A stretch of 64,000 bases of DNA from Achromobacter sp. B7. Lineage in GTDB: Bacteria; Pseudomonadota; Gammaproteobacteria; Burkholderiales; Burkholderiaceae_B. Shown here one piece after another: positions 18,442 to 27,503 of the stretch. How positions within the stretch are numbered: the first letter of the stretch is position 1; the number at the start of each line of letters is the position of its first letter. Where the stretch lies: positions 3,782,001 through 3,846,000 of the forward strand of contig NZ_CP032084.1 of the NCBI RefSeq assembly GCF_003600685.1. Direction: 5' to 3'. The translations under genes and the position numbers were made by a program. The notes beneath the pieces were generated by a model. It saw only the letters and a program-made list of their open reading frames with translations. It had not been told where the DNA came from and ran no database searches.

Positions 18442-19178
18442 AACTTGCCCCTAGCTTGGTTGTGCTGATGCTGGCCGCGCCCGTCGGGCAGGCGGCCAAC
18501 GACCTAGACGCGTTCGCGCGCGACTGCACGCAGATCGTGTCCGGCGTTGAACGGCTGGCCTGCTTTGACGCGGCGGCGGGCACACCGCCCACGCTCTCCG
18601 CGCCGCTGAACGGCCATCGGCACACGGTTGCGCTGGACCCGGCCGCAGGCATCCCCTCGACCGCCGAGCCGGCCCCGGCCCCCGACGCGTCGACCGCACT
18701 GCTGCCGCCTTCGGCCCGTGCGTACGACATCGTCAGGCAGAACGAATCGACACGCCCGGAGAACGACAGATCGTTTTTGATAAGCGACTCGAACGAGCCG
18801 CCCGCCGGACAGCAGCGCGTGGTGATTTCCGCGCCCGCGTTGAACATGCGCCCGCCTATCTATCTGGCCATCACCTGCCTGTCCAACATTTCGCGGTTGC
18901 AGCTACTGGCCGACCGGCCGTTTGAACGGCACCAGATGTCGGTGCGGCTGTACATGGACGACCGTCCGCTGTCGCCCGCGCGGCCGTGGCGCGTGCTGGA
19001 CGAAGGCAACGTGGCGGACGCCGGCCGGGGCCTGGTTGCCATCGAACAACTGCGGCCCTTCGTCGCGGGCGCGCGGCTGCGTGTGGAAAGCGACTATGCG
19101 CCTGTCAACGGCCTGACGTTCGACGCCACGGGCCTGCAAGCGCTGTTGTCGCGCCAGCGCGAGGCGTGTCACTGGTGA
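18438..19178 (+). CDS. tagO: T6SS-associated protein TagO (VasI)
   Basis: This 246-residue secreted protein begins MKLAPSLVVLMLAAPVGQA, a signal peptide, followed by DLDAFARDCTQIVSGVERLACFDAAAG, the Cys-containing opening typical of the VasI/TagO family. A variable Pro/Ala-rich middle leads to a conserved C-terminal domain with YLAITCLSNISRLQLL and WRVLDEGNVADAGRGL. TagO is an accessory periplasmic factor at T6SS loci; its exact role differs between systems. The start overlaps the activator stop by four bases (ATGA), and the stop overlaps the GTG start of tssA. Confidence 0.88.
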   Translation: MKLAPSLVVLMLAAPVGQAANDLDAFARDCTQIVSGVERLACFDAAAGTPPTLSAPLNGHRHTVALDPAAGIPSTAEPAPAPDASTALLPPSARAYDIVRQNESTRPENDRSFLISDSNEPPAGQQRVVISAPALNMRPPIYLAITCLSNISRLQLLADRPFERHQMSVRLYMDDRPLSPARPWRVLDEGNVADAGRGLVAIEQLRPFVAGARLRVESDYAPVNGLTFDATGLQALLSRQREACHW

Positions 19179-20707
19179 CGCACTACGCCCCGCTTGACAT
19201 GGATGCCCTGCTGGCGCCACTGGATGCCCGCCAGCCCGCCGGCCACTTCGACGAAGAAGACGAAACCTTCCAGGCGATCGACCACGAGATGATCAAACTG
19301 GGCGGTCTGCAAGAAGCGCGGCTGGACTGGTTGTACGTGGACGAGGCCGCTCGCCAGTACCTGGCGTCACAGTGCAAGCATTTTCGCGTCGCGGGCCACT
19401 TGATTTCCGCGCGCATCAAGGCAGGCTCATGGCGCCGCTGGGCCGAAGCGGCCGATGTGCTGGCGGGCATGGTCGAGCACTACTGGGAGACCGGGCATCC
19501 CAAGCCCGGCCCGACGGGTTACCTGGGCAAGCGCCGACTGGTGTCTTTGTTGGCCGACCGCCTGCGCGACGCGCTGGAAACGCTGCCGGCCGCCAGTTTC
19601 AACCAGGCGGATCAGGCGCGCGCGCAGCACGCGCTGGACCGGCTTCAGGCCAGTGCGCCCCAGGCCAAGCTGGACCAGGCATTGTTGACCCGATTGGAAG
19701 CGCACTTTTCCCGCCGTGTCGAACAGGCCCGCTATCCCGACGCCGCGGCATCGGCCGCCCCCAGAAGAGGTGCCGGGCAACAAGGCGGCCAGGCCATCAG
19801 CGAGAGCTTTTTCGGCGGACCCGGTGGGTCTGCCAGTGGGTCTGCTGGCACCCCTGCCAGCTCCTTTTCCAGCGCCGCGCCAACCGCCTCGCTTAGCGCC
19901 GGCGACGAGCGCGAGAACCGCCGTTCCCTGTTGAGCGTGGCCGAATTCATCAACCAGCAGGACGCTTACGATCCCACCGGTTACCAGCTGCGCCGCTTCG
20001 CCCTGTGGGCGCATCTGCACGCGGCGCCCAACACGCGCCACGGCATGCGCACCGAATTAATGGCGGTGCCGGCCGATATCGTGGACGGCTACGGCGAAGC
20101 CCTGGCCGGCAACGCCGTCAACCCGGCGCTGCTGCAACGGGTTGAAAAAAGCGTCGTCGCCTCGCCCTACTGGATACGCGGCAGCTTTCTGGCAGCCGGT
20201 ATCGCCGCGCGCCTTGAAATGAAGGACGCCGCCGCCGCGATCCGGCTTGCCACGGAACGCTTCGTGCGCCGCATTCCCGCGTTAGTGGACCTGAGCTTCA
20301 GCGACGGCCGGGCCTTTGTCGACAGCGAAACACTGGCCTGGATCAGCGGCGCGGATGCCCACGACGGCAGCGTCGGCCCGCATCCGGAATTTGCCGCCCT
20401 GCGTGAAGAACTGATTGCGCAGCTGGACAGCGACGGTGTCGAAACCGTGCTGCATCGGCTGCAAGAACAACAGGGCAATTCGGAATCGCCACGCCAGCGC
20501 GCGTACGCCACCGTCATCGCAGCGGACCTGCTTGCCGCTCGCGGCCTGTCATGGCTGGCTCAGAACCTCTACACGAATGTGGCCGTCACGCTGCGCGCGA
20601 TGCCCGCCCACGAATGGGAGCCCGAGCTGGCCGAACAATTGAACCCATACCTGCCCGTCCGCCCCGCCAGCGACGCGGACAGCAAGAGCCAAGGAGTCCT
20701 GCGATGA
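19175..20707 (+). CDS. tssA: T6SS cap protein TssA
   Basis: This 510-residue protein has the ImpA N-terminal domain (residues about 5-130), with DWLYVDEAARQYLASQCKHF and LLADRLRDALETLPA, and a C-terminal VasJ/TssA-type helical domain with AEFINQQDAYDPTGYQLRRF. TssA primes baseplate assembly and caps the growing sheath. I favour the GTG at 19175, which overlaps the tagO stop as GTGA; an ATG at 19199 would remove eight residues. A Gly/Ser/Ala-rich linker (GGSASGSAGTPASSFSS) separates the domains. The stop overlaps the tssM start by four bases. Confidence 0.92.
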   Translation: MTHYAPLDMDALLAPLDARQPAGHFDEEDETFQAIDHEMIKLGGLQEARLDWLYVDEAARQYLASQCKHFRVAGHLISARIKAGSWRRWAEAADVLAGMVEHYWETGHPKPGPTGYLGKRRLVSLLADRLRDALETLPAASFNQADQARAQHALDRLQASAPQAKLDQALLTRLEAHFSRRVEQARYPDAAASAAPRRGAGQQGGQAISESFFGGPGGSASGSAGTPASSFSSAAPTASLSAGDERENRRSLLSVAEFINQQDAYDPTGYQLRRFALWAHLHAAPNTRHGMRTELMAVPADIVDGYGEALAGNAVNPALLQRVEKSVVASPYWIRGSFLAAGIAARLEMKDAAAAIRLATERFVRRIPALVDLSFSDGRAFVDSETLAWISGADAHDGSVGPHPEFAALREELIAQLDSDGVETVLHRLQEQQGNSESPRQRAYATVIAADLLAARGLSWLAQNLYTNVAVTLRAMPAHEWEPELAEQLNPYLPVRPASDADSKSQGVLR

Positions 20708-23700
20708 AGAATGTGTGGTCGATGATCAAGCGCTACGGCATGCCGGTCGCCAGCCAATTCAAAAGCGCCATGCCGATCCTGGTGCTGATCGCCATCGTGT
20801 TCCTGCTGATCGGCCTTTGGTGGCTGGGCCCGTTCTGGACCTGGCGTGGCCAGCAACCCCTTGCCGATCTGACCTTGCGTATCCTGTGCACGCTGCTGAT
20901 CCTGATGGCGCCGGCGCTGGGGTGGCTGTGGGCGCTGCGCCGACGCAATCGCCGGCTGGAGGCCGAGCGCGGCGCCTTGGCGCAGCGCGAAGACGACCCG
21001 GTGCTGCGCTTCGTGCAGGCGCAAGAGCGCGCGCTGGATCAAAGCCTGAACGTGCTGCGTTCCAACCTGAAGGGCCGCAACGCGATCTACGAGCTGCCGT
21101 GGTACCTGGTGCTGGGTCAGGAAAATACCGGCAAGACCAGCTTCATCAACCGATCCAGCCAAAGCTTTTCACTAAGCAACGAGATCAAGGCCGGCGTGCG
21201 CCGCGCGTATGCGGACCCGGACCTGGCGTATGACATCGATTGGTGGATGGGTGATGAAGCGGTGCTGATCGACCCACCCGGCGAACTTGTCAGCCAGACA
21301 GAGGCCGCGCCCGCGCCAGAAGTCGCGGACCGTGTATCGGATCGCGCCATGTCCGGCGGCGCGGCGGCAGCTGCTGCTCAGGCCGCCCCGCAAAGCGGCG
21401 CGCAAGTCGCCGACCAAGCCGACGGTCCAGTCACCCCGCAATCTCCCCCACAATCTCCCCCGCTGGCGGCGCCCTCGTCGCGCTCGCTGGGGCAGGTCTT
21501 GTTGCCGCCCGGCGCGCACGCAAGACTGTGGGCCGGGCTGTTGGACTGGCTGGGTCGCAACCGCAGCCGGCGCCCGCTGAACGGCGTCGTGTTGATGGTT
21601 GACCTGGTGACGCTGCTGAATCAAAAAGCCAGCGACCGCAAGGCCTTGGCGATTCTGCTGCGCACGCGCCTGGCGGAACTGAGCCGCCACCTGGGCACGC
21701 GCCCGCCGCTGTATGTGGTCCTGAGCAAGTTCGACCTGCTCAACGGATTCGAACCGTTCTTTGCCCGTCTGCCGCGTGCCGTGCGCGAAGACATCTTCGG
21801 CTTCACCTTCACGCTGGACTCGGTGCACGACTACGACGCGTGGCTGGACGAGCTGGCCGGCCGCTATGACGGCTTCATCCAACGCTTGAACGAACAGATA
21901 TTCGACGCGCTGGGCGAGGCCGCCACGATGCAGGCGCGCGAAGCACTGTTTTCGCTGGTGCGGCAATTGGCCGGCATGCGGCCGGTGCTGCTGAGCTTTC
22001 TGGAAGACGTCCTGGGCAGTGACCGATACATCACGCCCGCCCTGCCGCGCGGCGTGTATTTTTCGTCCGTCTATCAGCAGGGGCTGCTGTGCGACGCCTT
22101 CATCAATGCCGCGTCGCAATCGTATGGCCTTGAAGAGGCGCCCGCGCATGCCAAGCCCAGCGGCCGCTCGGTGGTGTATTTCGCGCAGCAGGTGTTCCAG
22201 CGCATCATCTACCCCGAGGCCGGCCTGGCGGGCGACAACCTGAAGGTCATGGCCGACAAGCGCCGCACGCTGCTGGTGGGGTTTGGCGTGGCCGGGCTGG
22301 GCTGCCTGCTGATGGCCGGCGGCTGGTACCACTACCACGGCGTCAACCGCCAGATGGCAATGTCCGTGCTGGAAAAAAGCCGCGAATTCAGCGTCCACAA
22401 GATTGACGGCAGCAGCGACCCCACGGGCCGCAACCTGTTGCAGCCGCTGGACCAGATTCGCAGCGCCGTCGCGGTCGTGGGCGATTACCGCAGTGCCTGG
22501 CCGGTGGTGTCCGAGCTGGGCCTGCACCAAGGCCGCAAGATCGGGCCTAAGGTCGACGAGGCTTATTTGCAATTGCTGTCGAAGCGCTTTCTGCCGGAGT
22601 TGGCCAGCGGCGTCATGCACGCCATCAATAGCGCGCCCTCGGGCAGCAACCAGCAACTGGCGGCGCTGCGCGTCTATCGCATGATCGAAGACCGCGACAA
22701 CCGCCGCGCGCCCATTGTCGAAGACTGGATGACACAGCAATGGCAGGCCGCGTACCCGGGCCAGGGCTCGGTGCAGAACGGCCTGATGCGGCATCTGGAC
22801 TACGCCATGAAATATGCCGACGCCGAGCTTCCCCAACACCAGGCGCGCATCGCCGACGTCCAGCAGCGCCTGCGACAGTTGCCCATGCCGCAGCGCGTCT
22901 ACATGACGATGCGCGAACAGGCGGGCAAGATCCTGCATTCGCCGCTGGACCTGCGCCATGAGGTCGGCCCGGCGTTCGACATCCTGTACAAGGATCCGGC
23001 CGCGCCGGGCAGCACGGCGGGCGCGACCACGCGCATCGATCCGCTGCTGACGGCGGCGGGCTACCACGGCTACTTTGCCGCGCACGGCAAGGACTTTACC
23101 GACCTGGCAATGATCGACCGCTGGACGCTGGGCGAGCGCCAACGCATCGACTATTCAGAGGCCGATAAACAGGTGCTGGCCGAACGCGTGCGCGCGCTGT
23201 ACAGCAGCGACTACATCGACACCTGGCAACGCAACCTGAACCAGCTTGAAGTGGTGGACTTCAACGACCTGGGCCAGGCGGTAACGGTGCTGGGCAATGT
23301 CACCAGCCCGGCCGCGCCGCTGCGCCGGCTGCTCGAGACCGTGCGCGACAACACGGTATTGAGCCCACCCTCGCCCGGGGTCGCCACGCCGGGCCAGCCC
23401 ACCGACAAGGTCGAGCCGGTGACGGCCAATGCCATCACCGGCGCCAACGTTCCGCAGGTGGCGGTCATTGCGCGGCCGTTTGCGCCCTTGTCGGAACTGC
23501 TGCTGTCCAAGGGCGACAAGCCTTCGTACCTGGACGAAAGCATGGGCGCCATTGGCCGCGTCCACGACACGCTGAAAGGCGTGCATGACAGCGCTGAACC
23601 CGGCAAGGCCGCGCTGGCCGTCGTGCTGGACCGCTTTGCGCTCAAGGGGGCCGACCCCATCGGCAACCTGCAACGCGTGGCGGTGGGCCTGCCCGAACCG

Positions 23701-24609
23701 CTGAACCGGCAAGTGAAAAAGCTGGCGGACGAATCCTCGCAGGTGCTGCTGATCGAGGCGCTGAAGGAACTGGAACGGCGGTGGGACACCGACGTCTACC
23801 GCTATTACCAGGAACGGCTGGCCGGGCGCTATCCGTTCAATCCGAACAGCCGCGTGGACGCCTCGCTGGAAGACTTCACGGCGCTGTTCGGGCCGCAAGG
23901 CAGGCTGGCGCAGTTCAAGGAGCAATACTTGAAATTGTTCTTTGACGACAACCTTGAAGCCTTGTATTCGGAACGCCGAGGCGGCTACCTGGTTCGCATG
24001 GACGTGCTGGAGCAGCTTGAGGCAGCCGACCGAATCCGCGATGCCTTCTTCAACAGCCGAGGGGCGCTGGGCGTGCAGTTCAGTATCGAACCGCTGGGGC
24101 TGACGTCCAGCCGACGCAGCAGCGTGCTAAGCGTCGAAGGGCAGTTGATTGCCTACAGCCACGGGCCTAGCAATAGCGTCGGCCTGATCTGGCCGAACAA
24201 TCTGGGCGACTCGACGGAAAGCCGCATCACGCTGGTCAGCGCGGCGGGCACCAGCAGCGGGCTGGTGTATCGCGGGTCGTGGTCGATGTTTCGCCTGTTG
24301 AGCCAGGCGCGCCTGGACAGCGCAACGGCCAATAGCGTGGACCTGAGCTTTTCCGCCAACGACGGCGCGATGCGCTATCGCATCACGGCCGAGAAATCCA
24401 ATAACCCGTTCACGCAAGCGAGTTTTGACGGGTTCGTCTTGCCGCAAACGCTGCTGGCCGAGGCATCCAAGCCGACGCCGACTCCGCCCGCGCCCCTCTT
24501 CACCCCGGCGGCCAACCCCAAGGCAAGCACGCCCAAGGGGCCGCCGCGTTCGCCGCCCAAGGCAAGCGCCGCGCTGCCCAAGCTGGCCATCAATACGGCA
24601 CCGCGCTGA
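20704..24609 (+). CDS. tssM: T6SS inner-membrane protein TssM (IcmF)
   Basis: This 1301-residue protein is TssM/IcmF, which bridges the envelope and binds TssJ and TssL. Two N-terminal transmembrane helices (about residues 22-45 and 58-80) precede a cytoplasmic NTPase-like domain with an intact Walker A motif GQENTGKT at 138-145. A third membrane helix near residue 525 (LLVGFGVAGLGCLLMAGGW) leads to a long periplasmic domain with the IcmF-related and C-terminal VasK regions (FFNSRGALGVQFSIEPLGL). A Pro/Gln/Ser-rich insertion lies around residues 205-260, and the Pro/Lys/Ala-rich tail extends past the usual end. The ATG at 20704 overlaps the tssA stop. Confidence 0.95.
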   Translation: MKNVWSMIKRYGMPVASQFKSAMPILVLIAIVFLLIGLWWLGPFWTWRGQQPLADLTLRILCTLLILMAPALGWLWALRRRNRRLEAERGALAQREDDPVLRFVQAQERALDQSLNVLRSNLKGRNAIYELPWYLVLGQENTGKTSFINRSSQSFSLSNEIKAGVRRAYADPDLAYDIDWWMGDEAVLIDPPGELVSQTEAAPAPEVADRVSDRAMSGGAAAAAAQAAPQSGAQVADQADGPVTPQSPPQSPPLAAPSSRSLGQVLLPPGAHARLWAGLLDWLGRNRSRRPLNGVVLMVDLVTLLNQKASDRKALAILLRTRLAELSRHLGTRPPLYVVLSKFDLLNGFEPFFARLPRAVREDIFGFTFTLDSVHDYDAWLDELAGRYDGFIQRLNEQIFDALGEAATMQAREALFSLVRQLAGMRPVLLSFLEDVLGSDRYITPALPRGVYFSSVYQQGLLCDAFINAASQSYGLEEAPAHAKPSGRSVVYFAQQVFQRIIYPEAGLAGDNLKVMADKRRTLLVGFGVAGLGCLLMAGGWYHYHGVNRQMAMSVLEKSREFSVHKIDGSSDPTGRNLLQPLDQIRSAVAVVGDYRSAWPVVSELGLHQGRKIGPKVDEAYLQLLSKRFLPELASGVMHAINSAPSGSNQQLAALRVYRMIEDRDNRRAPIVEDWMTQQWQAAYPGQGSVQNGLMRHLDYAMKYADAELPQHQARIADVQQRLRQLPMPQRVYMTMREQAGKILHSPLDLRHEVGPAFDILYKDPAAPGSTAGATTRIDPLLTAAGYHGYFAAHGKDFTDLAMIDRWTLGERQRIDYSEADKQVLAERVRALYSSDYIDTWQRNLNQLEVVDFNDLGQAVTVLGNVTSPAAPLRRLLETVRDNTVLSPPSPGVATPGQPTDKVEPVTANAITGANVPQVAVIARPFAPLSELLLSKGDKPSYLDESMGAIGRVHDTLKGVHDSAEPGKAALAVVLDRFALKGADPIGNLQRVAVGLPEPLNRQVKKLADESSQVLLIEALKELERRWDTDVYRYYQERLAGRYPFNPNSRVDASLEDFTALFGPQGRLAQFKEQYLKLFFDDNLEALYSERRGGYLVRMDVLEQLEAADRIRDAFFNSRGALGVQFSIEPLGLTSSRRSSVLSVEGQLIAYSHGPSNSVGLIWPNNLGDSTESRITLVSAAGTSSGLVYRGSWSMFRLLSQARLDSATANSVDLSFSANDGAMRYRITAEKSNNPFTQASFDGFVLPQTLLAEASKPTPTPPAPLFTPAANPKASTPKGPPRSPPKASAALPKLAINTAPR

Positions 24610-24734
24610 TGAATCTTGGGAACGCCGCAGCGGCATTTTGCAATGCACGCCCTGAGCAACCGGCATCCAGGCTGGCACGGCTGCTCTCGGCCGGCAAGCG
24701 ACACCGACCGGGTCCTGCAAACGGCTGAAGTCGG

Positions 24735-24855
24735 CTCGGTCCAGCGGGCAACTGGACCCGGCAGGATCCAGCAATTGGCCGATGCCGACCCGGTCCGGCG
24801 GGCAACAGAACACGGCAGAATCCAGCAATTGGCCGATGCCGGCCCGGTCCGGCGC
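24735..24855. repeat. 54-bp direct repeat, about 2.3 copies, in the tssM 3' gap
   Basis: The 260-bp gap 24610-24869 between tssM and the converging small gene holds no supported ORF. It carries a 54-bp unit containing CGGTCCRGCGGGCAAC and ATCCAGCAATTGGCCGATGC, repeated with the second copy starting 54 bases after the first (compare 24761 with 24815), and a third partial copy to about 24855. The unit equals 18 codons. Confidence 0.75.
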
Positions 24856-24869
24856 GTCCGGTGTACGGC

Positions 24870-25220
24870 TTACTGCTGCTGGCGGCGTTGTTCCAGCTCT
24901 TTCAGGCACTGTGCAACGCCGGCCTGCATCTGCGCGTTGGACACCGCCGCGCGGTCAGACACTTCACGGCAGCGCACATACTGCGCACGGCTTTCCTCGG
25001 TGTCGCGCATGACTGGCGGGGGTGCGCTCGGGTCAGGCGTGACGGTCATGCGCAAGGTCGACGGCGGCGACTGGCTGCCGTCCTTGGAAGGCATGCTGGG
25101 AAATTGCATTTCCTGGGATGCGGGCGCGGGGCTTTGCATGGACTGCGCATGCGTCACGCTTGCGGCGCCCAGCGTGCAAAGCGCGGCGAACACGGCGGCA
25201 GGAACGGAGAATTTCTTCAT
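24870..25220 (-). CDS. small secreted hypothetical protein
   Basis: I do not recognise this 116-residue protein. It opens with a clear Sec signal peptide (MKKFSVPAAVFAALCTLGAA, predicted cleavage after VTHAQ or nearby), followed by a Pro/Ser/Met-rich stretch, then a helical C-terminus with two Cys residues (YVRCREVSDRAAVS and GVAQCLKELEQRRQQQ) that could form a disulfide in the periplasm. A ribosome binding site (AGAGG) sits just upstream of the ATG at 25220, which decides the start over longer in-frame extensions. It converges on tssM and is not obviously part of the T6SS. Confidence 0.7.
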   Translation of the reverse strand: MKKFSVPAAVFAALCTLGAASVTHAQSMQSPAPASQEMQFPSMPSKDGSQSPPSTLRMTVTPDPSAPPPVMRDTEESRAQYVRCREVSDRAAVSNAQMQAGVAQCLKELEQRRQQQ

Positions 25221-25433
25221 GGGGACCTCTTCTTTAATGGGCAAGCGCCCTTGGCGACCGGATTGTGGATGCGCGGCCGCCCGGGGCGCGCCGGCTAATC
25301 GTAGCGCCCGGTGCGCGCTCTCGTCGTGCCAAACCGCTACAAGCGCCCCCGCAGTTGTTTCGCGCCGTTTCCGACCCGGCCATGCCATCGGGCATTGGGG
25401 CGGCCCCAGATGGCTCGGTCCGAAGCAAAGCTC

Positions 25434-25517
25434 GGGGCTAAATCCGGGGCTAAATCCGGGCCTGAACCCGGGGCCAAATCTGCGGCTAAATCCGACGCTG
25501 AATCTGGGCCTGAATCC
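25434..25517. repeat. 12-bp tandem repeat array, 7 units, abutting a stop codon
   Basis: Seven head-to-tail 12-bp units with consensus GGGGCTAAATCC (minus strand GGATTTAGCCCC) end five bases from the DUF3820 stop codon (25522-25524). The array lies in the 301-bp gap 25221-25521, in which I see no gene. The left part of the gap holds only the upstream region of the small secreted protein. Confidence 0.85.
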
Positions 25518-25521
25518 GGTG

Positions 25522-25758
25522 CTACGCCTTGGGCGCAGACCCGGACCGCGACGTACGCAGCGGCGCCAGCAAGGACGACAAGCCGTTGTGATCCAGTTCA
25601 TGCATCAGCGCCAGCAGGCGGCCCAGCTCGCCGGGCGGAAAGCCCTTGCGCGCGAACCACGCCAGGTAAGGGCCGGGCAGGTCGGCGATGAGTCGCCCTT
25701 TGTACTTGCCGAACGGCATGTCGCGGGTCACCAGCAGGTTGAGCAGTTCAGGGTCCAT
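25522..25758 (-). CDS. DUF3820 family protein
   Basis: This short 78-residue protein matches the DUF3820 family: the core MPFGKYKGRLIADLPGPYLAWF is followed by FPPGELGRLLALMHELDHNGL. The family is small and cytoplasmic, has been linked in Pseudomonas to quorum-sensing-regulated virulence, and has no known biochemical activity. It is a single gene, with the NlpE-like lipoprotein divergent on one side and the 12-bp tandem array directly after its stop. The last ten residues (TSRSGSAPKA) look like an unstructured tail. Confidence 0.85.
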   Translation of the reverse strand: MDPELLNLLVTRDMPFGKYKGRLIADLPGPYLAWFARKGFPPGELGRLLALMHELDHNGLSSLLAPLRTSRSGSAPKA

Positions 25759-25933
25759 GGCGCATCAAGAGATTAAGCCGGCAGTCTACCCCAGCAGTTC
25801 TGCCTTGCCATGCACCCTTCCCGCAACGGATTGCGGCACTTTACATCCCGTTTCAGCACCCTCCCGTTACTGTCCGTATCGTGAATCCGGCAGGACATGT
25901 TCCGGCAAAAACACTAACCCACAGGAGCTCGCC

Positions 25934-26359
25934 ATGATGAAAACCACCCTGACCTGCACCCTGAGCCTGGCCTTGGTTGCCGGCTGCGCGCCGTTCAAGT
26001 CGCATGACGCGCGCGATACGCCCGCCGATAACCACACCGCCCGCAATGCGCTGGACTGGCCAGGCAGCTACGAAGGCACGCTGCCCTGCGCGGATTGCCC
26101 CGGCATCAAGACGCGCTTGACACTGCTCAAGGGCGACCGCTACGAGCGCCAGACCCAGTACCTCGACCGTGAGCCGCAACCCGAAATCGTGACCGGCACG
26201 TTCAGCTGGGAGTCGGACGGCAGCACCATCCGCCTGGACGCTTCCGGCGACAGCCAGCGCTACTTCGTCGCCGAGAACCAGGTGACGATGCTGTACCGCG
26301 ACGGCACCCGCCCCACGGGTCCACTGGCCCCGCACTACGTGCTGCGCCGCGCGCAATAA
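25934..26359 (+). CDS. NlpE N-terminal-domain lipoprotein
   Basis: This 141-residue lipoprotein has an N-terminal signal with lipobox LVAGC, and a domain like the N-terminal half of NlpE (copper homeostasis / envelope-stress lipoprotein) with WPGSYEGTLPCADCPGIKTRL, including the CxxC pair typical of that fold, and RLDASGDSQRYFVAENQ. The C-terminal OB-fold domain of E. coli NlpE is missing. AGGAG at 25923-25927 supports the double ATG at 25934/25937; I used the first. A role in copper binding or envelope sensing is plausible, but no Cpx-type partner is nearby. Confidence 0.85.
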   Translation: MMKTTLTCTLSLALVAGCAPFKSHDARDTPADNHTARNALDWPGSYEGTLPCADCPGIKTRLTLLKGDRYERQTQYLDREPQPEIVTGTFSWESDGSTIRLDASGDSQRYFVAENQVTMLYRDGTRPTGPLAPHYVLRRAQ

Positions 26360-26537
26360 GGCGCGGGTCGGGCTTCGTGCCGGCGCGAAAGCACGCGGAC
26401 ACAGGTGCGACTTCCAGGAGCCAGGTGCGGCCGTGTGCGGGCGCGAAGCCCGCAATGCACAGGCGCCGTCGATCCGGCTATTCTTGAGGGCAAACCGCTG
26501 CGCCCTGACGGCGCGGCGCATACCGATCAAGGAAGCC

Positions 26538-27284
26538 ATGAAGACCGACCACGAGCTGCTTTCCGCATTCGCCCCCACCGGCACGCTGCGCGCGTCCATC
26601 AACCTGGGCAATCCCATTCTGGCCAACACCGACCCGGCCACCGGCCAGCCGGTTGGCGTCTCGGTGGACCTGGCCACGGAACTGGCGCGGCGCCTGGACG
26701 TCAAGCTGGAATTGGTGGTTTTCAAATCGGCCGGCGAATCGGTCAACGCGGTGGCGGCCGAGCAGGCGGACGTGGGGTTCTTCGCGATCGACCCCTTGCG
26801 TGGCGAACAAATCGCCTTTACCGCCCCCTACGTCGTGATCGAAGGCGCCTACCTGGTACGCGACGATTCGCCGGTCACCGCCATGGAACAGGTCGACAGC
26901 CAGGGCGTGCGAGTGACGGTCGGCAAAGGCAGCGCCTACGACCTGTACCTGACGCGCGAACTGAAGCACGCCGAGATCTTCCGCGCGCCGACCTCGCCCG
27001 CCGTCGTCGATACCTTCATGAAAGAAAATCTGGAAGTGGCCGCAGGCGTCAAGCAGCAGCTGCAAGCCGACGCCGCGCGCCTGGGCGGCCTCCGGCTACT
27101 GGACGGCCATTTCATGCTGATACGCCAGGCAATGGGCGTGCCCAAGAGCCGGGGCGACAAGGCCAGCGCGTATCTGTCGGCCTATGTGGAAGCGATGAAG
27201 AAGGCCGGGTTCGTGGCCGACGCGCTGGCGCGTCACAAGATCCAGGGCGCGGCGGTGGCGCCGCTGGAAGCGACGGGGGCCTGA
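26538..27284 (+). CDS. periplasmic-binding-fold protein lacking a signal peptide
   Basis: This 248-residue protein is of the SBP_bac_3 family (amino-acid-type solute-binding proteins): PVGVSVDLATELARRLDVKLELV is the family hinge region, followed by EQADVGFFAIDPLRGEQIAFTAPY and VGKGSAYDLYL. It begins MKTDHELLSAFAPTGTLRASI, so the mature fold starts almost at once and there is no signal peptide or membrane anchor. The upstream in-frame sequence offers none either. An AAGGA-like site precedes the ATG. No permease or ATPase gene is adjacent. It may bind a ligand in the cytoplasm or be an enzyme or sensor built on this fold. Confidence 0.8.
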   Translation: MKTDHELLSAFAPTGTLRASINLGNPILANTDPATGQPVGVSVDLATELARRLDVKLELVVFKSAGESVNAVAAEQADVGFFAIDPLRGEQIAFTAPYVVIEGAYLVRDDSPVTAMEQVDSQGVRVTVGKGSAYDLYLTRELKHAEIFRAPTSPAVVDTFMKENLEVAAGVKQQLQADAARLGGLRLLDGHFMLIRQAMGVPKSRGDKASAYLSAYVEAMKKAGFVADALARHKIQGAAVAPLEATGA

Positions 27285-27354
27285 GCCGGATTGTTTTGGC
27301 GGGCGCGCCCCGCCGCTTCGTTATGCGAGCGACGCGGGCGGGGCGTTGCCCAAG

Positions 27355-27502
27355 GTGACGTCCGGTGCGATGTCCGGTGCATTAGCCGGTGCGCTAGCCG
27401 GTGTGATGTCCGACACGCGCGCTCCGAGGTGACGTCCGATGTGATGTCCGACGTGATGTCCGATGTGATCTCCGATGCGATGTCCGATGTCCGATGTCCG
27501 CG
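27355..27502. repeat. 12-bp tandem repeat array beside the CoA ligase stop codon
   Basis: About twelve units related to GTGATGTCCGAT run head-to-tail, ending in two 7-bp partial units (GTCCGAT, GTCCGCG). The array ends one base before the CoA ligase stop codon (27504-27506), so it lies directly 3' of that gene. The left part is more degenerate (GCATTAGCCGGT). The 219-bp gap 27285-27503 holds nothing else that I can identify. Confidence 0.85.
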
Positions 27503-27503
27503 C

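Noticed and set aside
21172..23142. 656-codon open frame on the minus strand inside tssM
   Set aside because: It is a high-GC antisense shadow of a well-conserved gene with no family resemblance. The same applies to the long antisense frames opposite tssC (11325-13268), the Hsp70-like gene (2354-3796) and the bad-type cluster (29677-32085).
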